Shown: positions 7,872 to 16,704 of the stretch, one piece after another
Position numbering within the stretch: position 1 is the stretch's first letter
Layout of the letters: each line of letters opens with the position of its first letter
DNA from: Sphingomonas sp. HITSZ_GF
Lineage (GTDB): Bacteria; Pseudomonadota; Alphaproteobacteria; Sphingomonadales; Sphingomonadaceae
DNA: 64,000 nucleotides
Direction of reading: 5' to 3'
Assembly (NCBI RefSeq): GCF_029543155.1
Contig: NZ_JARQXA010000008.1
Coordinates: forward strand, 62,001 to 126,000
Notes under the pieces: model-generated
What the model was told of the DNA's origin: nothing
Database searches by the model: none
The model's input: only the letters and a program-made list of their open reading frames with translations
Translations under genes and position numbers: made by a program

Positions 7872-8696
7872 ATGAAGGCCAGCCTGCTGCAGATGACGAG
7901 CGGGATCGACCCGGCCGCCAATGCGCACGCCATCGCCGATGGCGTGGCGCAGGCGGCCGCCGAGGGCGGTGCGATGCTGTTCACCCCCGAAATGTCCGGC
8001 CTGCTCGACGGCAATCGCGAGCGCGCGCGGGGGCATGTGGTGGCTGAAGGCGAGGACCTGGTCCTCGCCGCCACCCGCGAAGCGGCGGCAAAACACGGCA
8101 TCTGGGTGCATCTCGGCTCGCTCGCGGTGCTTGGCGAAGGCGGCAAGTTCCTCAATCGCGGCTATGTGATCGACGGGACCGGCGCGATCCGGGCAAGCTA
8201 TGACAAGCTCCACCTGTTCGACGTCGACCTGCCCACCGGCGAGAGCTGGCGCGAATCCAACACCTATCGCCCGGGCGAGCGCGCAATCCTGGTCGACACG
8301 CCGATCGGCCGGCTGGGCCTGGCGATCTGCTACGACATGCGCTTCCCGGACCTGTTCCGCGCGCTGAGCGATGCCGGCGCCACTGCCCTCTCCGTGCCCG
8401 CCGCCTTCACCCGCCCGACCGGCCAGGCGCATTGGCACGTGCTGCTGCGCGCCCGCGCGATCGAGGCCGAGGCCTGGCTGATCGCGGCCGCGCAGACCGG
8501 CGTCCACGCCGACGGCCGCGCCACCTATGGCCATTCGCTGGTGATCGATCCCTGGGGCGAGGTGCTGCTCGACATGGGCGAGGAAGCCGGGCTTGGCACG
8601 GTAGAAATCGATCTTGCGCGCGTCGACGACGTCCGTTCGCGCATTCCCGTGCTTCGCCATCGCCGCCCCATCCCCCCCGTCGAGACCTTCGCATGA
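7872..8696 (+). CDS. Carbon-nitrogen hydrolase, Nit1-like (deaminated glutathione amidase type)
   Basis: A 274-residue nitrilase-fold protein with the Glu-Lys-Cys triad at E40 (FTPEMSG), K112 (YDKLHLFDVDLP) and C153 (GLAICYDMRFPDLFR). The KLHLFDVDLP plus AICYDMRFP combination is typical of Nit1-type enzymes, which remove the amide from deaminated glutathione formed by transaminase side reactions. The gene overlaps the downstream gshA by ATGA, which supports a role in glutathione metabolite repair (inference). The start at 7872 has a strong GGAGG site 6 nt upstream; the in-frame extension to 7818 lies within the end of ugd and was rejected. Confidence 0.88.
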   Translation: MKASLLQMTSGIDPAANAHAIADGVAQAAAEGGAMLFTPEMSGLLDGNRERARGHVVAEGEDLVLAATREAAAKHGIWVHLGSLAVLGEGGKFLNRGYVIDGTGAIRASYDKLHLFDVDLPTGESWRESNTYRPGERAILVDTPIGRLGLAICYDMRFPDLFRALSDAGATALSVPAAFTRPTGQAHWHVLLRARAIEAEAWLIAAAQTGVHADGRATYGHSLVIDPWGEVLLDMGEEAGLGTVEIDLARVDDVRSRIPVLRHRRPIPPVETFA

Positions 8697-10066
8697 GTAC
8701 CAAGACCGAAAACGCCAAGGTATCGGCGCCGATCGAGGATCGGCAGCAGCTGATCGACTATTTCGCCGGGGGCGAGAAGCCGAAGGAACGCTGGCGGATC
8801 GGCACCGAGCACGAGAAGTTCGTGTTCGCCACCGACGACTTCCACGCGCCGAGCTACACCGAGCAGGGCGGCATCCGCGACCTGCTCGACGGGCTGACCG
8901 CCTATGGCTGGAAGCCGGTGCTCGAGGGCGACAACGTCATCGCGCTGTCCGGCCCCGACGGCACGGTGAGCCTGGAGCCCGCCGGCCAGCTCGAGCTCTC
9001 CGGCGCGCCGCTGGAGAATCTCCACGAGACCTGCAACGAGACCGGCCGCCACCTGGAGCAGGTCAAGCAGGTCGGCGAGCGGCTGGGGATCAACTTCCTC
9101 GGGCTCGGCATGTGGCCCGACAAGACCCGCGCCGAGCTGCCGATCATGCCCAAGGGCCGCTACGCGATCATGCTGCGCCACATGCCGCGCGTCGGCAATC
9201 TCGGCCTCGACATGATGCTGCGCACCTGCACGATCCAGGTGAACCTCGATTATGCGTCCGAAGCCGACATGGCACAGAAGTTCCGCGTCGGCCTTGCGCT
9301 CCAGCCGCTGGCGACCGCGCTGTTCGCCAACTCGCCCTTCACCGAGGGCAAGCCCAACGGCTTCCTGAGCTTCCGCTCGAACATCTGGTCGGACACCGAT
9401 CCGGCGCGCACCGGCATGCTGCCCTTCGTGTTCGAGGACGGCTTCGGCTATGAGCGCTACGCCGAATACGCGCTCGATGTGCCGATGTACTTCGTCTATC
9501 GCGACGGCAAATATATCGATGCCGCCGGCCAGAGCTTCCGCGACTTCCTGAAGGGCGAACTGCCCGCCTATCCCGGCCACAAGCCGACGATGGACGACTG
9601 GGCCGATCACCTGTCGACCGCCTTCCCCGAAGTCCGCCTCAAGACCTTCCTCGAGATGCGCGGCGCCGATGGCGGCCGCTGGGGCCGGATCTGCGCGCTG
9701 CCGGCGCTGTGGGTCGGCCTGCTCTACGACCAGGGCGCGCTCGATGCCGCCTGGGACCTGGTAAAGGGCTGGTCGATGGAAGGCCGCGAGGAACTGCGCA
9801 GCTCGGTGCCGAAGCTCGCGCTCGACGCGCCGCTGCCCGGCGGCGGCACGCTCAAGGACATTGCCGGCGAAGTGCTCGACATCGCCGCTGCCGGCCTCAA
9901 TGCCCGCGCCCGCCTCAACGCCTCGGGCGACAATGAAAGCGGCTTCCTCGATCCGCTGCGCGAAGTGGTTCGCACCGGAAAGGTGCCGGCGCAGGTGCTG
10001 CTCGATCGCTTCAACGGCGATTGGGGCGGCGACATAAGCCGTGTCTATGAGGAAGCACGCTTCTGA
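8693..10066 (+). CDS. gshA: Glutamate-cysteine ligase
   Basis: A 457-residue protein of the plant/alphaproteobacterial glutamate-cysteine ligase group. Recognisable segments are RIGTEHEKFVF, VSLEPAGQLELSGAPL, LGLGMWPD, MPKGRYAIMLRHMP, MMLRTCTIQVNLDY and LRSSVPKLAL. It joins glutamate and cysteine in the first step of glutathione synthesis. Translation is coupled to the Nit1-like gene by ATGA. No gshB is present in the window. Confidence 0.93.
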   Translation: MSTKTENAKVSAPIEDRQQLIDYFAGGEKPKERWRIGTEHEKFVFATDDFHAPSYTEQGGIRDLLDGLTAYGWKPVLEGDNVIALSGPDGTVSLEPAGQLELSGAPLENLHETCNETGRHLEQVKQVGERLGINFLGLGMWPDKTRAELPIMPKGRYAIMLRHMPRVGNLGLDMMLRTCTIQVNLDYASEADMAQKFRVGLALQPLATALFANSPFTEGKPNGFLSFRSNIWSDTDPARTGMLPFVFEDGFGYERYAEYALDVPMYFVYRDGKYIDAAGQSFRDFLKGELPAYPGHKPTMDDWADHLSTAFPEVRLKTFLEMRGADGGRWGRICALPALWVGLLYDQGALDAAWDLVKGWSMEGREELRSSVPKLALDAPLPGGGTLKDIAGEVLDIAAAGLNARARLNASGDNESGFLDPLREVVRTGKVPAQVLLDRFNGDWGGDISRVYEEARF

Positions 10067-10146
10067 GGCTGCCCATGCCCCGCGCCTATGGGCCGGGCCC
10101 CGCTGGGCATGGCGCAGGCTGGCCCAAGCTGCTGTAGGGGAAGATC

Positions 10147-11040
10147 ATGGCCTATTTCCTCGGCATAGACGCGGGCGGCAGTCATTGCCGTAGCCGATTG
10201 GTGGACGAGCGCGGGACGATCCTCGGCACGGGCGAGAGCGGCCCGGCCAATACGCGGATCGGCATCCAGCGGCTGCACGATGTGCTCAGCGACGTGATAT
10301 CGCAGGCCCTGTCAGCCGCGGCGCTGGACGATGCACAGGTGGCGGGGATCCGCGCCGGCATGGGCATTGCCGGGATCACCCGCACCGGCATGCGCGAGCA
10401 GCTCGCCGCCCTGCCCTTCCCTTTCACCGACATCGCCTTCGCCACCGATGCGACGATCGCCAATCTCGGCGCGCATGGCGGCGCCGAGGGTGCGACGCTG
10501 ATCATCGGCACCGGCAGCGTCGCCGAAGTCCGCGTCGGCACTAACAGCTTCACGATCGGCGGCTATGGCTTCCCGATCTCCGACGAAGGCAGCGGCGCCG
10601 CGCTGGGGCTGAGCGCGATGCGCCATGCCCTTCGCGCGCTCGACGGGCGCAGCGAAGTGACGCCGCTCAGCCACGCCGTTACCGCCGGCTTCGGGCACGA
10701 CACCGCCCGCGCCGTCGCCTGGATGGATGCCGCAACGCCCAAGGACTATGCCGCCTTCGCCCCGCTGGTCATGGACTATGCCGAGAACAACGACGCGATC
10801 GCCCGCTCGATCGTCGAAGACGCGGCACTCCACGTCGAGCGCTTCATCGAGACGATCTTCGCCCGCGGCGCGGTGCGCTGCGCGCTCGCCGGCGGGCTGG
10901 CGATGCGGATGAAGCCCTGGCTGCGCGCCCGCACCGTGGCGCGGCTGACCGACGCGGCCTCCGACCCGCTCGACGGCGCATTGCTCCTGGCCGGGCTGCC
11001 TGCCGCCTCGATGCCGACGCGGAGGCCCGATGTCGACTGA
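10147..11040 (+). CDS. BadF/BadG/BcrA/BcrD-type sugar kinase (likely GlcNAc or MurNAc kinase)
   Basis: A 297-residue ASKHA-fold kinase. The phosphate-1 loop FLGIDAGGSHCRS, the FATDATIANLGA segment with the putative catalytic Asp, the phosphate-2 IIGTGSVA and GGYGFPISDEGSGAALG match the BadF/N-acetylglucosamine kinase family. It overlaps murQ by 11 nt and precedes nagA, so its substrate is probably an amino sugar from peptidoglycan turnover. MurNAc or GlcNAc are the leading options; anhydro-MurNAc kinase AnmK belongs to a different family. The gap 10067-10146 contains an 8-bp inverted repeat (CCATGCCC and GGGCATGG) of unknown use. Confidence 0.8.
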   Translation: MAYFLGIDAGGSHCRSRLVDERGTILGTGESGPANTRIGIQRLHDVLSDVISQALSAAALDDAQVAGIRAGMGIAGITRTGMREQLAALPFPFTDIAFATDATIANLGAHGGAEGATLIIGTGSVAEVRVGTNSFTIGGYGFPISDEGSGAALGLSAMRHALRALDGRSEVTPLSHAVTAGFGHDTARAVAWMDAATPKDYAAFAPLVMDYAENNDAIARSIVEDAALHVERFIETIFARGAVRCALAGGLAMRMKPWLRARTVARLTDAASDPLDGALLLAGLPAASMPTRRPDVD

Positions 11041-11911
11041 AGCCACCGACCCCCGCTACCGCGAGATCGACCGCTGGCCGACCGAGGCAGCGGTCGAGGC
11101 GATGCTCGAGGCCCAGCTTGCCGCGATCGCCGCGCTGAAGAGCCAGACCGGCGCCATGGCCGCGGCTATCGAGGCTGCGGCGGAGCGGCTGCGGCGCGGC
11201 GGACGCATCGCCTATGCCGGCGCCGGCACCTCGGGCCGGATCGGCGTGCAGGACGGCGTTGAGCTCACCCCCACCTTCAACTGGCCGTTCGAGCGGCTGG
11301 CATTCCTGATCGCCGGCGGCCCCGCCGCGCTCACCCGCACCCAGGAAGGCGCCGAGGACAGCCGCGAGGCAGCGGAAGCATCGATCGCGGAGGAAGGCAT
11401 CGGCCCCGACGATGTGCTGATCGGGATCGCCGCCAGCGGCCGCACGCCGTATGTGATCGCGGCGCTGGAAGCCGCACGGGCGGCAGGCGCGCTGACCATC
11501 GGCGTCGCCAACAATCCCGATGCCCCGGTGCTGCGCGCGGCCGAGCATGCGATCCTGGCCGATACCGGCAGCGAAGTCGTCGCCGGCTCGACCCGGATGA
11601 AGGCCGGCACCGCGCAGAAGGTGACGCTCAATCTGATCTCGACCGGGATCATGTTGCGCCTCGGGCTCGTTCATCACGGGCTGATGGTGAACATGCAGGT
11701 CTCGAACGCGAAGCTGCGCCAACGCGCGATCCGGATGGTCGGCACGCTGGCCGAGGTTGATTCCGGCCCGGCCGAATCTGCGCTCGACGCGGGCGGGCGC
11801 GACATCAAGACAGCGGTGCTCGTCGCGCGCGGGCTGAGCGCCGATGATGCTCGGGCCCGGTTGAAGGCGGCGCAAGGCAGCCTGGGCGCGGCGCTGGACA
11901 CGCTGGCGTGA
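11030..11911 (+). CDS. murQ: N-acetylmuramic acid 6-phosphate etherase
   Basis: A 293-residue SIS-fold protein. GRIAYAGAGTSGRIGVQDGVEL, AEDS, GIAASGRTPYV, NNPDAP, STRMKAGTAQK and GLVHHGLMVNMQ are characteristic MurQ segments, including the glutamate and SIS serine positions. It splits the lactyl ether of MurNAc-6-phosphate to give GlcNAc-6-phosphate and D-lactate in the cytoplasm. It overlaps both the upstream kinase and the downstream nagA (GTGA), forming a tight peptidoglycan-recycling operon. Confidence 0.93.
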   Translation: MSTEATDPRYREIDRWPTEAAVEAMLEAQLAAIAALKSQTGAMAAAIEAAAERLRRGGRIAYAGAGTSGRIGVQDGVELTPTFNWPFERLAFLIAGGPAALTRTQEGAEDSREAAEASIAEEGIGPDDVLIGIAASGRTPYVIAALEAARAAGALTIGVANNPDAPVLRAAEHAILADTGSEVVAGSTRMKAGTAQKVTLNLISTGIMLRLGLVHHGLMVNMQVSNAKLRQRAIRMVGTLAEVDSGPAESALDAGGRDIKTAVLVARGLSADDARARLKAAQGSLGAALDTLA

Positions 11912-13068
11912 AGGCGCTGGTCAACGCGCGCATGCTGCTGGCCGAGGGCTGGCGCGACGATGTGTGCGTTGTCGTGGAAGGCGACCGGATCGCCGCGATC
12001 CTGAGCGACGTGCCCTCGGGTGCCGAGCGGATCGATCTGGACGGCGGCACGCTGCTTCCGGGGTTTATCGACGTCCAGGTGAATGGCGGCGGCGGGCTGC
12101 TGTTCAACGACGATCCCAGCGTAGAGACCATCCGCGTGATCGCCGAGACGCATCGCCGCTATGGCACCACCGGCATGCTGCCGACGCTGATCAGCGACGA
12201 TCTTTCCGTCGTCGAGGCCGGCATCCGCGCCGTCGATGCGGCGATCGAGGCGGGCGTGCCCGGCGTGCTCGGCATCCATATCGAGGGGCCGTTCCTCAAT
12301 CCCGTCCGGCGCGGCATCCATAGCGAGAACAAGATCCAGCCGCTGCAGGACAGGTTCCTGGCGCTGCTCGAATCGGGCAGGCGCGGCAAGACGCTGGTGA
12401 CGCTGGCGCCCGAAGCGGCAACGCCCGAGCAGGTCGCCCGGCTGACCGCGGCGGGCGTGATCGCCTCCGCGGGCCATTCGGACGCGCCCTATGAGACGGT
12501 GCGCGACGCGATCGACAATGGCCTGACCGGCTTCACTCATATCTTCAATGCGATGTCGCCGCTGCTCAACCGCGCGCCCGGCATGGTCGGCGCCGCGCTC
12601 GAGGACCCGGAGGTGTTCGCCGGGATCATCGCCGACGGCTATCACCTCCATCCGGCGACCCTGCGTGTCGCGCTGCGCGCCAAGGGGCCCGAGCGGCTGA
12701 TGCTGGTCACCGATGCGATGCCGAGCGTCGGCAGCGACGAGAGCGTGTTCCTGATCCACGGCCGCGAAATCCACCGCGAGGGCGACCGGCTGCTCGGCGC
12801 CGACAACACGCTGGCCGGCTCGACGCTCACCATGGCGGGCGCGGTGAAGGGTATGATGGAGCAGGGTCGCGTCGGGCTCGACGTGGCGGCGCACATGGCT
12901 TCGGCCACGCCGGCGGCCTTTCTGGGGCTTGCCGGCGAGCTTGGCCGGATCGCGCCGGGGTTCCGCGCGGACATGGTTCTCGTCGACGAAGATCTTGCGG
13001 TGCAACAAAGCTGGATCGCGGGCGTGTCTCGTGACCTAGAAGCAACAACGGCTCAGTACGTTAGTTAA
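11908..13068 (+). CDS. nagA: N-acetylglucosamine-6-phosphate deacetylase
   Basis: A 386-residue amidohydrolase. PGFIDVQVNGGGG, HIEGPFLNPVRRGIH with the metal-binding Glu, AGHSDAPY, THIFNAMSPL, ADGYHLHP and LVTDAMPSVG with the catalytic Asp define NagA. It deacetylates GlcNAc-6-phosphate to glucosamine-6-phosphate. The start is GTG, overlapping the murQ stop as GTGA. It takes the MurQ product, so the three genes form a linear route. No nagB is seen here, but GlmS and GlmU at 41369-44986 use the same metabolite pool. Confidence 0.93.
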   Translation: MKALVNARMLLAEGWRDDVCVVVEGDRIAAILSDVPSGAERIDLDGGTLLPGFIDVQVNGGGGLLFNDDPSVETIRVIAETHRRYGTTGMLPTLISDDLSVVEAGIRAVDAAIEAGVPGVLGIHIEGPFLNPVRRGIHSENKIQPLQDRFLALLESGRRGKTLVTLAPEAATPEQVARLTAAGVIASAGHSDAPYETVRDAIDNGLTGFTHIFNAMSPLLNRAPGMVGAALEDPEVFAGIIADGYHLHPATLRVALRAKGPERLMLVTDAMPSVGSDESVFLIHGREIHREGDRLLGADNTLAGSTLTMAGAVKGMMEQGRVGLDVAAHMASATPAAFLGLAGELGRIAPGFRADMVLVDEDLAVQQSWIAGVSRDLEATTAQYVS

Positions 13069-13083
13069 TAGCGTTGTTAGCAG

Positions 13084-13100
13084 TTGCGAAAGCTTCGCAA
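13084..13100. promoter_or_regulatory. Short palindrome upstream of the priming transferase
   Basis: TTGCGAA, three bases, TTCGCAA forms a perfect 7-bp inverted repeat between the nagA stop and the GTG at 13144. It may be an operator or a weak hairpin. No T tract follows. Confidence 0.3.
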
Positions 13101-13143
13101 GCGCTGGTAAAGCTTGAAGAAGAGATTCAAAAAAGGGGATTTT

Positions 13144-14544
13144 GTGAACCTCGAGTTCGGGACGATCCGTGCCGCCAAGGGCGAAGCACGCAGCACCCGC
13201 TCGCGGTGGCAGCCCAGTCGCGCCAAGTTGCGCGCAAGGCTGCACGCAACCCTGATACTTCTCGATCTCGCATGTATCTTTGTCGGCTTCTTCGTCGCGG
13301 GCCTGATTTACGAGCCCGGTTCGGGGATCGAGCAATGGTTCTACGCCGCATCGGCCTTTGGCGCGGTGTACCTGGCCGTCGCGCTCAATGGCCATGCCTA
13401 TGCCACCGAAGTGATCGTCGCGCCGGGCAAGGGCATATTGCGCTCGATCCAGGCGTTCGCGATTTCGGCAGCGGTGATCCTGCTCGTCGCTTTCTATTTC
13501 AAGGCGACCCAGAACTATTCGCGCGTCACCATAGGCCTGGGCAGCGGCCTCACGGTCGCGTTGCTGGTCATCGCGCGCCAGCGCTTCCTGGGCAGCGCCC
13601 GCAAGATCCTGGGCGGCAACCCCTATAGCGTGGTGCTGATCACTGACGGGACGCAGCACATCGCGCCCGAGGGCTTCTCGCTGGTGATCGCGGCCGACGA
13701 CGCGCTCGATCCCAACGACGATTCGCCGGACATGTTCGACCGGCTGGCCGCCGTGCTTGGCGAGGCGGACCGCGTCGTCGTCGGCTGCTCCGCCGAGCGG
13801 CGACTCAACTGGATGCGCGTGCTCAAGGGCCTGGGCATCCGCAGCGAGATCTTCGCGCCGGAGCTCAGCTCGCTGGCACCGCTCGAGATGGGCCGCTGGA
13901 ACGGCGAGCCCACGCTGGTCGTCGCCGATGGCCCGCTCAGCAAGTTCGATTCCTTCATCAAGCGCGGCTTCGACATTCTCATCGCGGGCGCCGCGTTGCT
14001 GGTACTGGGCCCGGCCATGCTGGTGTTCGCGCTGCTGATACGCCTTGAAAGCGCCGGCCCGGCCCTGTTCGTCCAGACGCGCATCGGCCAGGGCAATCGC
14101 ATGTTCCGCATGCTCAAGTTCCGCAGCATGCGCGCGGACAATTGCGACGGGAACGGCGACACCTCGACGCAGCGCGACGACGACCGCATCACCCGCATCG
14201 GCCATTTCATCCGCCGGACCAGCATCGACGAACTGCCGCAGCTGCTCAACGTGCTGATCGGCCATATGAGCATCGTCGGCCCGCGGCCGCATGCGCTCGG
14301 CTCGCGCGCCGAGGACAAGCTGTTCTGGGAAATCGACGAGCGTTACTGGCATCGCCATGCCGCCAAGCCGGGCTTGACCGGCCTGGCCCAGATCCGCGGC
14401 TATCGCGGCGCAACGATCCGCGAACGCGACCTGACCGATCGGCTGCAGGCCGATCTGGAATATCTGAAGGACTGGTCGATCTGGAAGGACATCAAGATCC
14501 TGATGATGACCTTCGGCGTGGTGGTGCACAAGAACGCCTATTGA
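13144..14544 (+). CDS. Exopolysaccharide priming sugar transferase (polyprenyl-phosphate glycosylphosphotransferase)
   Basis: A 466-residue inner-membrane protein. The N-terminal part has about four hydrophobic helices and a soluble loop, then a fifth helix (DILIAGAALLVLGPAMLVFA) leads into the bacterial sugar transferase domain with FVQTRIGQGNRMFRMLKFRSM, RRTSIDELPQLLNVLIG, SIVGPRPHA and KPGLTGLAQIRGYRG. It should move a sugar 1-phosphate, most likely glucose-1-phosphate, onto undecaprenyl phosphate to start repeat-unit synthesis. It resembles SpsB/GelB of sphingan producers. I chose GTG 13144 because AGGGG lies just upstream; TTG 13114 is an alternative. It is convergent with rfbB. Confidence 0.88.
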   Translation: MNLEFGTIRAAKGEARSTRSRWQPSRAKLRARLHATLILLDLACIFVGFFVAGLIYEPGSGIEQWFYAASAFGAVYLAVALNGHAYATEVIVAPGKGILRSIQAFAISAAVILLVAFYFKATQNYSRVTIGLGSGLTVALLVIARQRFLGSARKILGGNPYSVVLITDGTQHIAPEGFSLVIAADDALDPNDDSPDMFDRLAAVLGEADRVVVGCSAERRLNWMRVLKGLGIRSEIFAPELSSLAPLEMGRWNGEPTLVVADGPLSKFDSFIKRGFDILIAGAALLVLGPAMLVFALLIRLESAGPALFVQTRIGQGNRMFRMLKFRSMRADNCDGNGDTSTQRDDDRITRIGHFIRRTSIDELPQLLNVLIGHMSIVGPRPHALGSRAEDKLFWEIDERYWHRHAAKPGLTGLAQIRGYRGATIRERDLTDRLQADLEYLKDWSIWKDIKILMMTFGVVVHKNAY

Positions 14545-14553
14545 CGGCGGCGT

Positions 14554-15639
14554 TCAGAGCACGCCCATCCGCTCGCCGTGATAGGCGCCGCTGCGGATCG
14601 GCTCCCACCAGTCGCGGTTGGCGAGATACCAGTCCACCGTCTTCGCCAGCCCGCTCTCGAAGGTCTCGCGCGGCCGCCAGCCCAGTTCCGCCTCGATCTT
14701 GGAAGGATCGATCGCATAGCGGCGGTCATGCCCCGGCCGGTCGGCGACGAAGCGCATCAGCTCGCGGTGCCGGCGCCCGCCCACCCGGGCATCGAGCAGG
14801 TCGCAGATCGCTTCGACCACCTGCAAATTGGTGCGCTCCTGGCGGCCGCCGATCAGATAGGTCTCGCCGTTGCGCCCCCGGGTCAGCACCCGCTCCAGCG
14901 CTTCGGCATGATCGTCGACATAGAGCCAGTCGCGGATGTTCGCGCCCTGGCCGTAGATCGGCAATTCCCTGCCCTCCAGAGCATTGAGGATCACCAGCGG
15001 AATCAGCTTTTCCGGGAAGTGGTGGGGGCCGTAGTTGTTCGAGCAATTCGAAAGCACCACCGGCAGTCCGTAGGTTTCGTGCCAGGCGCGGACGAAATGG
15101 TCCGAAGCCGCCTTGCTCGCCGAATAGGGCGAGGACGGCGCATAGGGTGTCGTCTCGCGGAACATGCCGCTGTCGAACGGCAGATCGCCGAACACTTCGT
15201 CCGTGGAGATATGGTGGAAGCGAAACGCCGCGCGCTGCGCCTCGGCCAGGCCGCGCCAATGCTCGAGCGCGGCATCGAGCAGCCGCACCGTGCCCAGCAC
15301 ATTGGTCTCGACGAACGCCGCGGGGCTGTCGATCGAGCGATCGACATGCGTCTCGGCCGCCAGGTGCATCACCCCTTCGATCCGCTCCTCCCGCATCAGC
15401 CGGTGGAGCTGCGCGGCATCGGCGATATCCGCCTCGACGAAGCGGAAATTGGGCTGCCGCATCACGCCGTCCAGCGAGGCGATGTTGCCGGCATAGGTGA
15501 GCTTGTCGACGCAGACGACATGGTAGCGCTTCGCCACCAGCAGCCGGCACACCGCCGAACCGATGAAGCCCGCACCGCCGGTGACGAGCACGCGGCGGAT
15601 CGCACCCGGGGCAGCCGGGGCCTTAGCCTCGATGCTCAT
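14554..15639 (-). CDS. rfbB: dTDP-glucose 4,6-dehydratase
   Basis: A 361-residue extended short-chain dehydrogenase. VLVTGGAGFIGSAVCRLL, HLAAETHVDRSIDSP, HISTDEVFGDL, SPYSASKAASDH with the catalytic Tyr and Lys, NCSNNYGPHHFPEKLIP and RDWLYVDDHAEAL are RmlB hallmarks. It converts dTDP-glucose to dTDP-4-keto-6-deoxyglucose, the precursor of rhamnose and other deoxysugars. It overlaps rfbA by ATGA. No rfbC or rfbD follows; the next gene on that side is the convergent priming transferase. Confidence 0.95.
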   Translation of the reverse strand: MSIEAKAPAAPGAIRRVLVTGGAGFIGSAVCRLLVAKRYHVVCVDKLTYAGNIASLDGVMRQPNFRFVEADIADAAQLHRLMREERIEGVMHLAAETHVDRSIDSPAAFVETNVLGTVRLLDAALEHWRGLAEAQRAAFRFHHISTDEVFGDLPFDSGMFRETTPYAPSSPYSASKAASDHFVRAWHETYGLPVVLSNCSNNYGPHHFPEKLIPLVILNALEGRELPIYGQGANIRDWLYVDDHAEALERVLTRGRNGETYLIGGRQERTNLQVVEAICDLLDARVGGRRHRELMRFVADRPGHDRRYAIDPSKIEAELGWRPRETFESGLAKTVDWYLANRDWWEPIRSGAYHGERMGVL

Positions 15640-16517
15640 GACGCCATTTCCACACAGCGGCGAAGATAGGCGGCATAATCGGTCTTGCCGAGCAGGTTCG
15701 CGCGGGCGAGCACCGCCGCCGCGTCGATATGCCCCAGATCGAAGGCGATCTCCTCGGGGCAGGCGATCTTGATCCCCTGGCGATGCTCGATCGTCCGCAC
15801 GAAGCTGGAGGCATCGTGCAGGCTGTCATGCGTGCCGGTATCGAGCCAGGCATAGCCGCGGCCGAGGCGATTGACCTGCAGGTCGCCGGCATCGAGATAG
15901 GCGCCGATCACATCGGTGATCTCCAGCTCGCCGCGCGGCGACGGCTTGAGCCCGCGCGCAATGTCGCTGACCCGGGAATCGAAGAAATAGAGGCCGGTCA
16001 CCGCCCAGTTCGACCGGGGCGTTTCCGGCTTCTCGACGATCGTCTCGGCAATGCCGGTCTCGGGATCGAAGGTGACGACGCCGTAGCGCTCGGGATCCTC
16101 GACCTGATAGGCGAAGATCGTCGCGGTGCCGGCCTGCGCGGCCTCGACCGCGGCACGGCCCTTCGCCGCCAGCCCGTCGCCATGGAAGATGTTGTCGCCC
16201 AGCACCAGCGCGGCCGGACCGCCGTCCAGGAACGCCTCGCCGATCAGGAAGGCCTGGGCCAGCCCGTCGGGGCTCGGCTGCTCGGCATATTCGAGGCGGA
16301 TCCCGAACGCCGACCCGTCCCCGAGCAATTGCCGGAAGGAAGAGAGATCGCGCGGCGTGGAGATGATCAGGATTTCGCGAATGCCGGCGAGCATCAGCAT
16401 CGACAGCGGATAATAGATCATCGGCTTGTCGAAAACGGGCAGAAGCTGCTTCGAAATGGAGAGCGTCGCGGGATAGAGGCGCGTGCCCGCACCGCCCGCC
16501 AGGATAATGCCCTTCAT
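15636..16517 (-). CDS. rfbA: Glucose-1-phosphate thymidylyltransferase
   Basis: A 293-residue nucleotidyltransferase. It starts MKGIILAGGAGTRLYPATL and has SKQLLPVFDKPMIYYPLS, EQPSPDGLAQAF, LVLGDNIFHG, VVTFDPE and TGLYFFDS, all RmlA landmarks. It makes dTDP-glucose from glucose-1-phosphate and dTTP. It is the first gene of the rfbAB pair, with its start facing the divergent cysD across a 187-bp gap. Confidence 0.95.
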   Translation of the reverse strand: MKGIILAGGAGTRLYPATLSISKQLLPVFDKPMIYYPLSMLMLAGIREILIISTPRDLSSFRQLLGDGSAFGIRLEYAEQPSPDGLAQAFLIGEAFLDGGPAALVLGDNIFHGDGLAAKGRAAVEAAQAGTATIFAYQVEDPERYGVVTFDPETGIAETIVEKPETPRSNWAVTGLYFFDSRVSDIARGLKPSPRGELEITDVIGAYLDAGDLQVNRLGRGYAWLDTGTHDSLHDASSFVRTIEHRQGIKIACPEEIAFDLGHIDAAAVLARANLLGKTDYAAYLRRCVEMAS

Positions 16518-16704
16518 TGCCGTACCGCCATGCTATGGCCAGGCATGAACTCCCCCCGGCCCCTTGGATGCCAGACCGATTTTCGCGTGTTCTGGTTCAA
16601 ATTCCCTTAACCCTCGCCGCCAGGGTATAGCAGGATAAACATAAACTAGATCGCTGGCGGCGGCATAGCTTCCTAAATCGCCCGCCATGCTGCATTCCGG
16701 TACC
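16518..16704. promoter_or_regulatory. Divergent intergenic region rfbA/cysD
   Basis: This gap should hold promoters for both directions. It contains TTCA, seven bases, TTAAC at 16596-16611, which is one mismatch from the CtrA consensus, and an AT-richer stretch near 16626-16650 (AGGATAAACATAAAC). No clear -35/-10 pair was identified. Confidence 0.3.

Noticed and set aside
13114..13143. TTG 13114 as the start of the priming transferase
   Set aside because: It has no well-placed ribosome site, while AGGGG lies 5-6 nt before GTG 13144. It remains an alternative.
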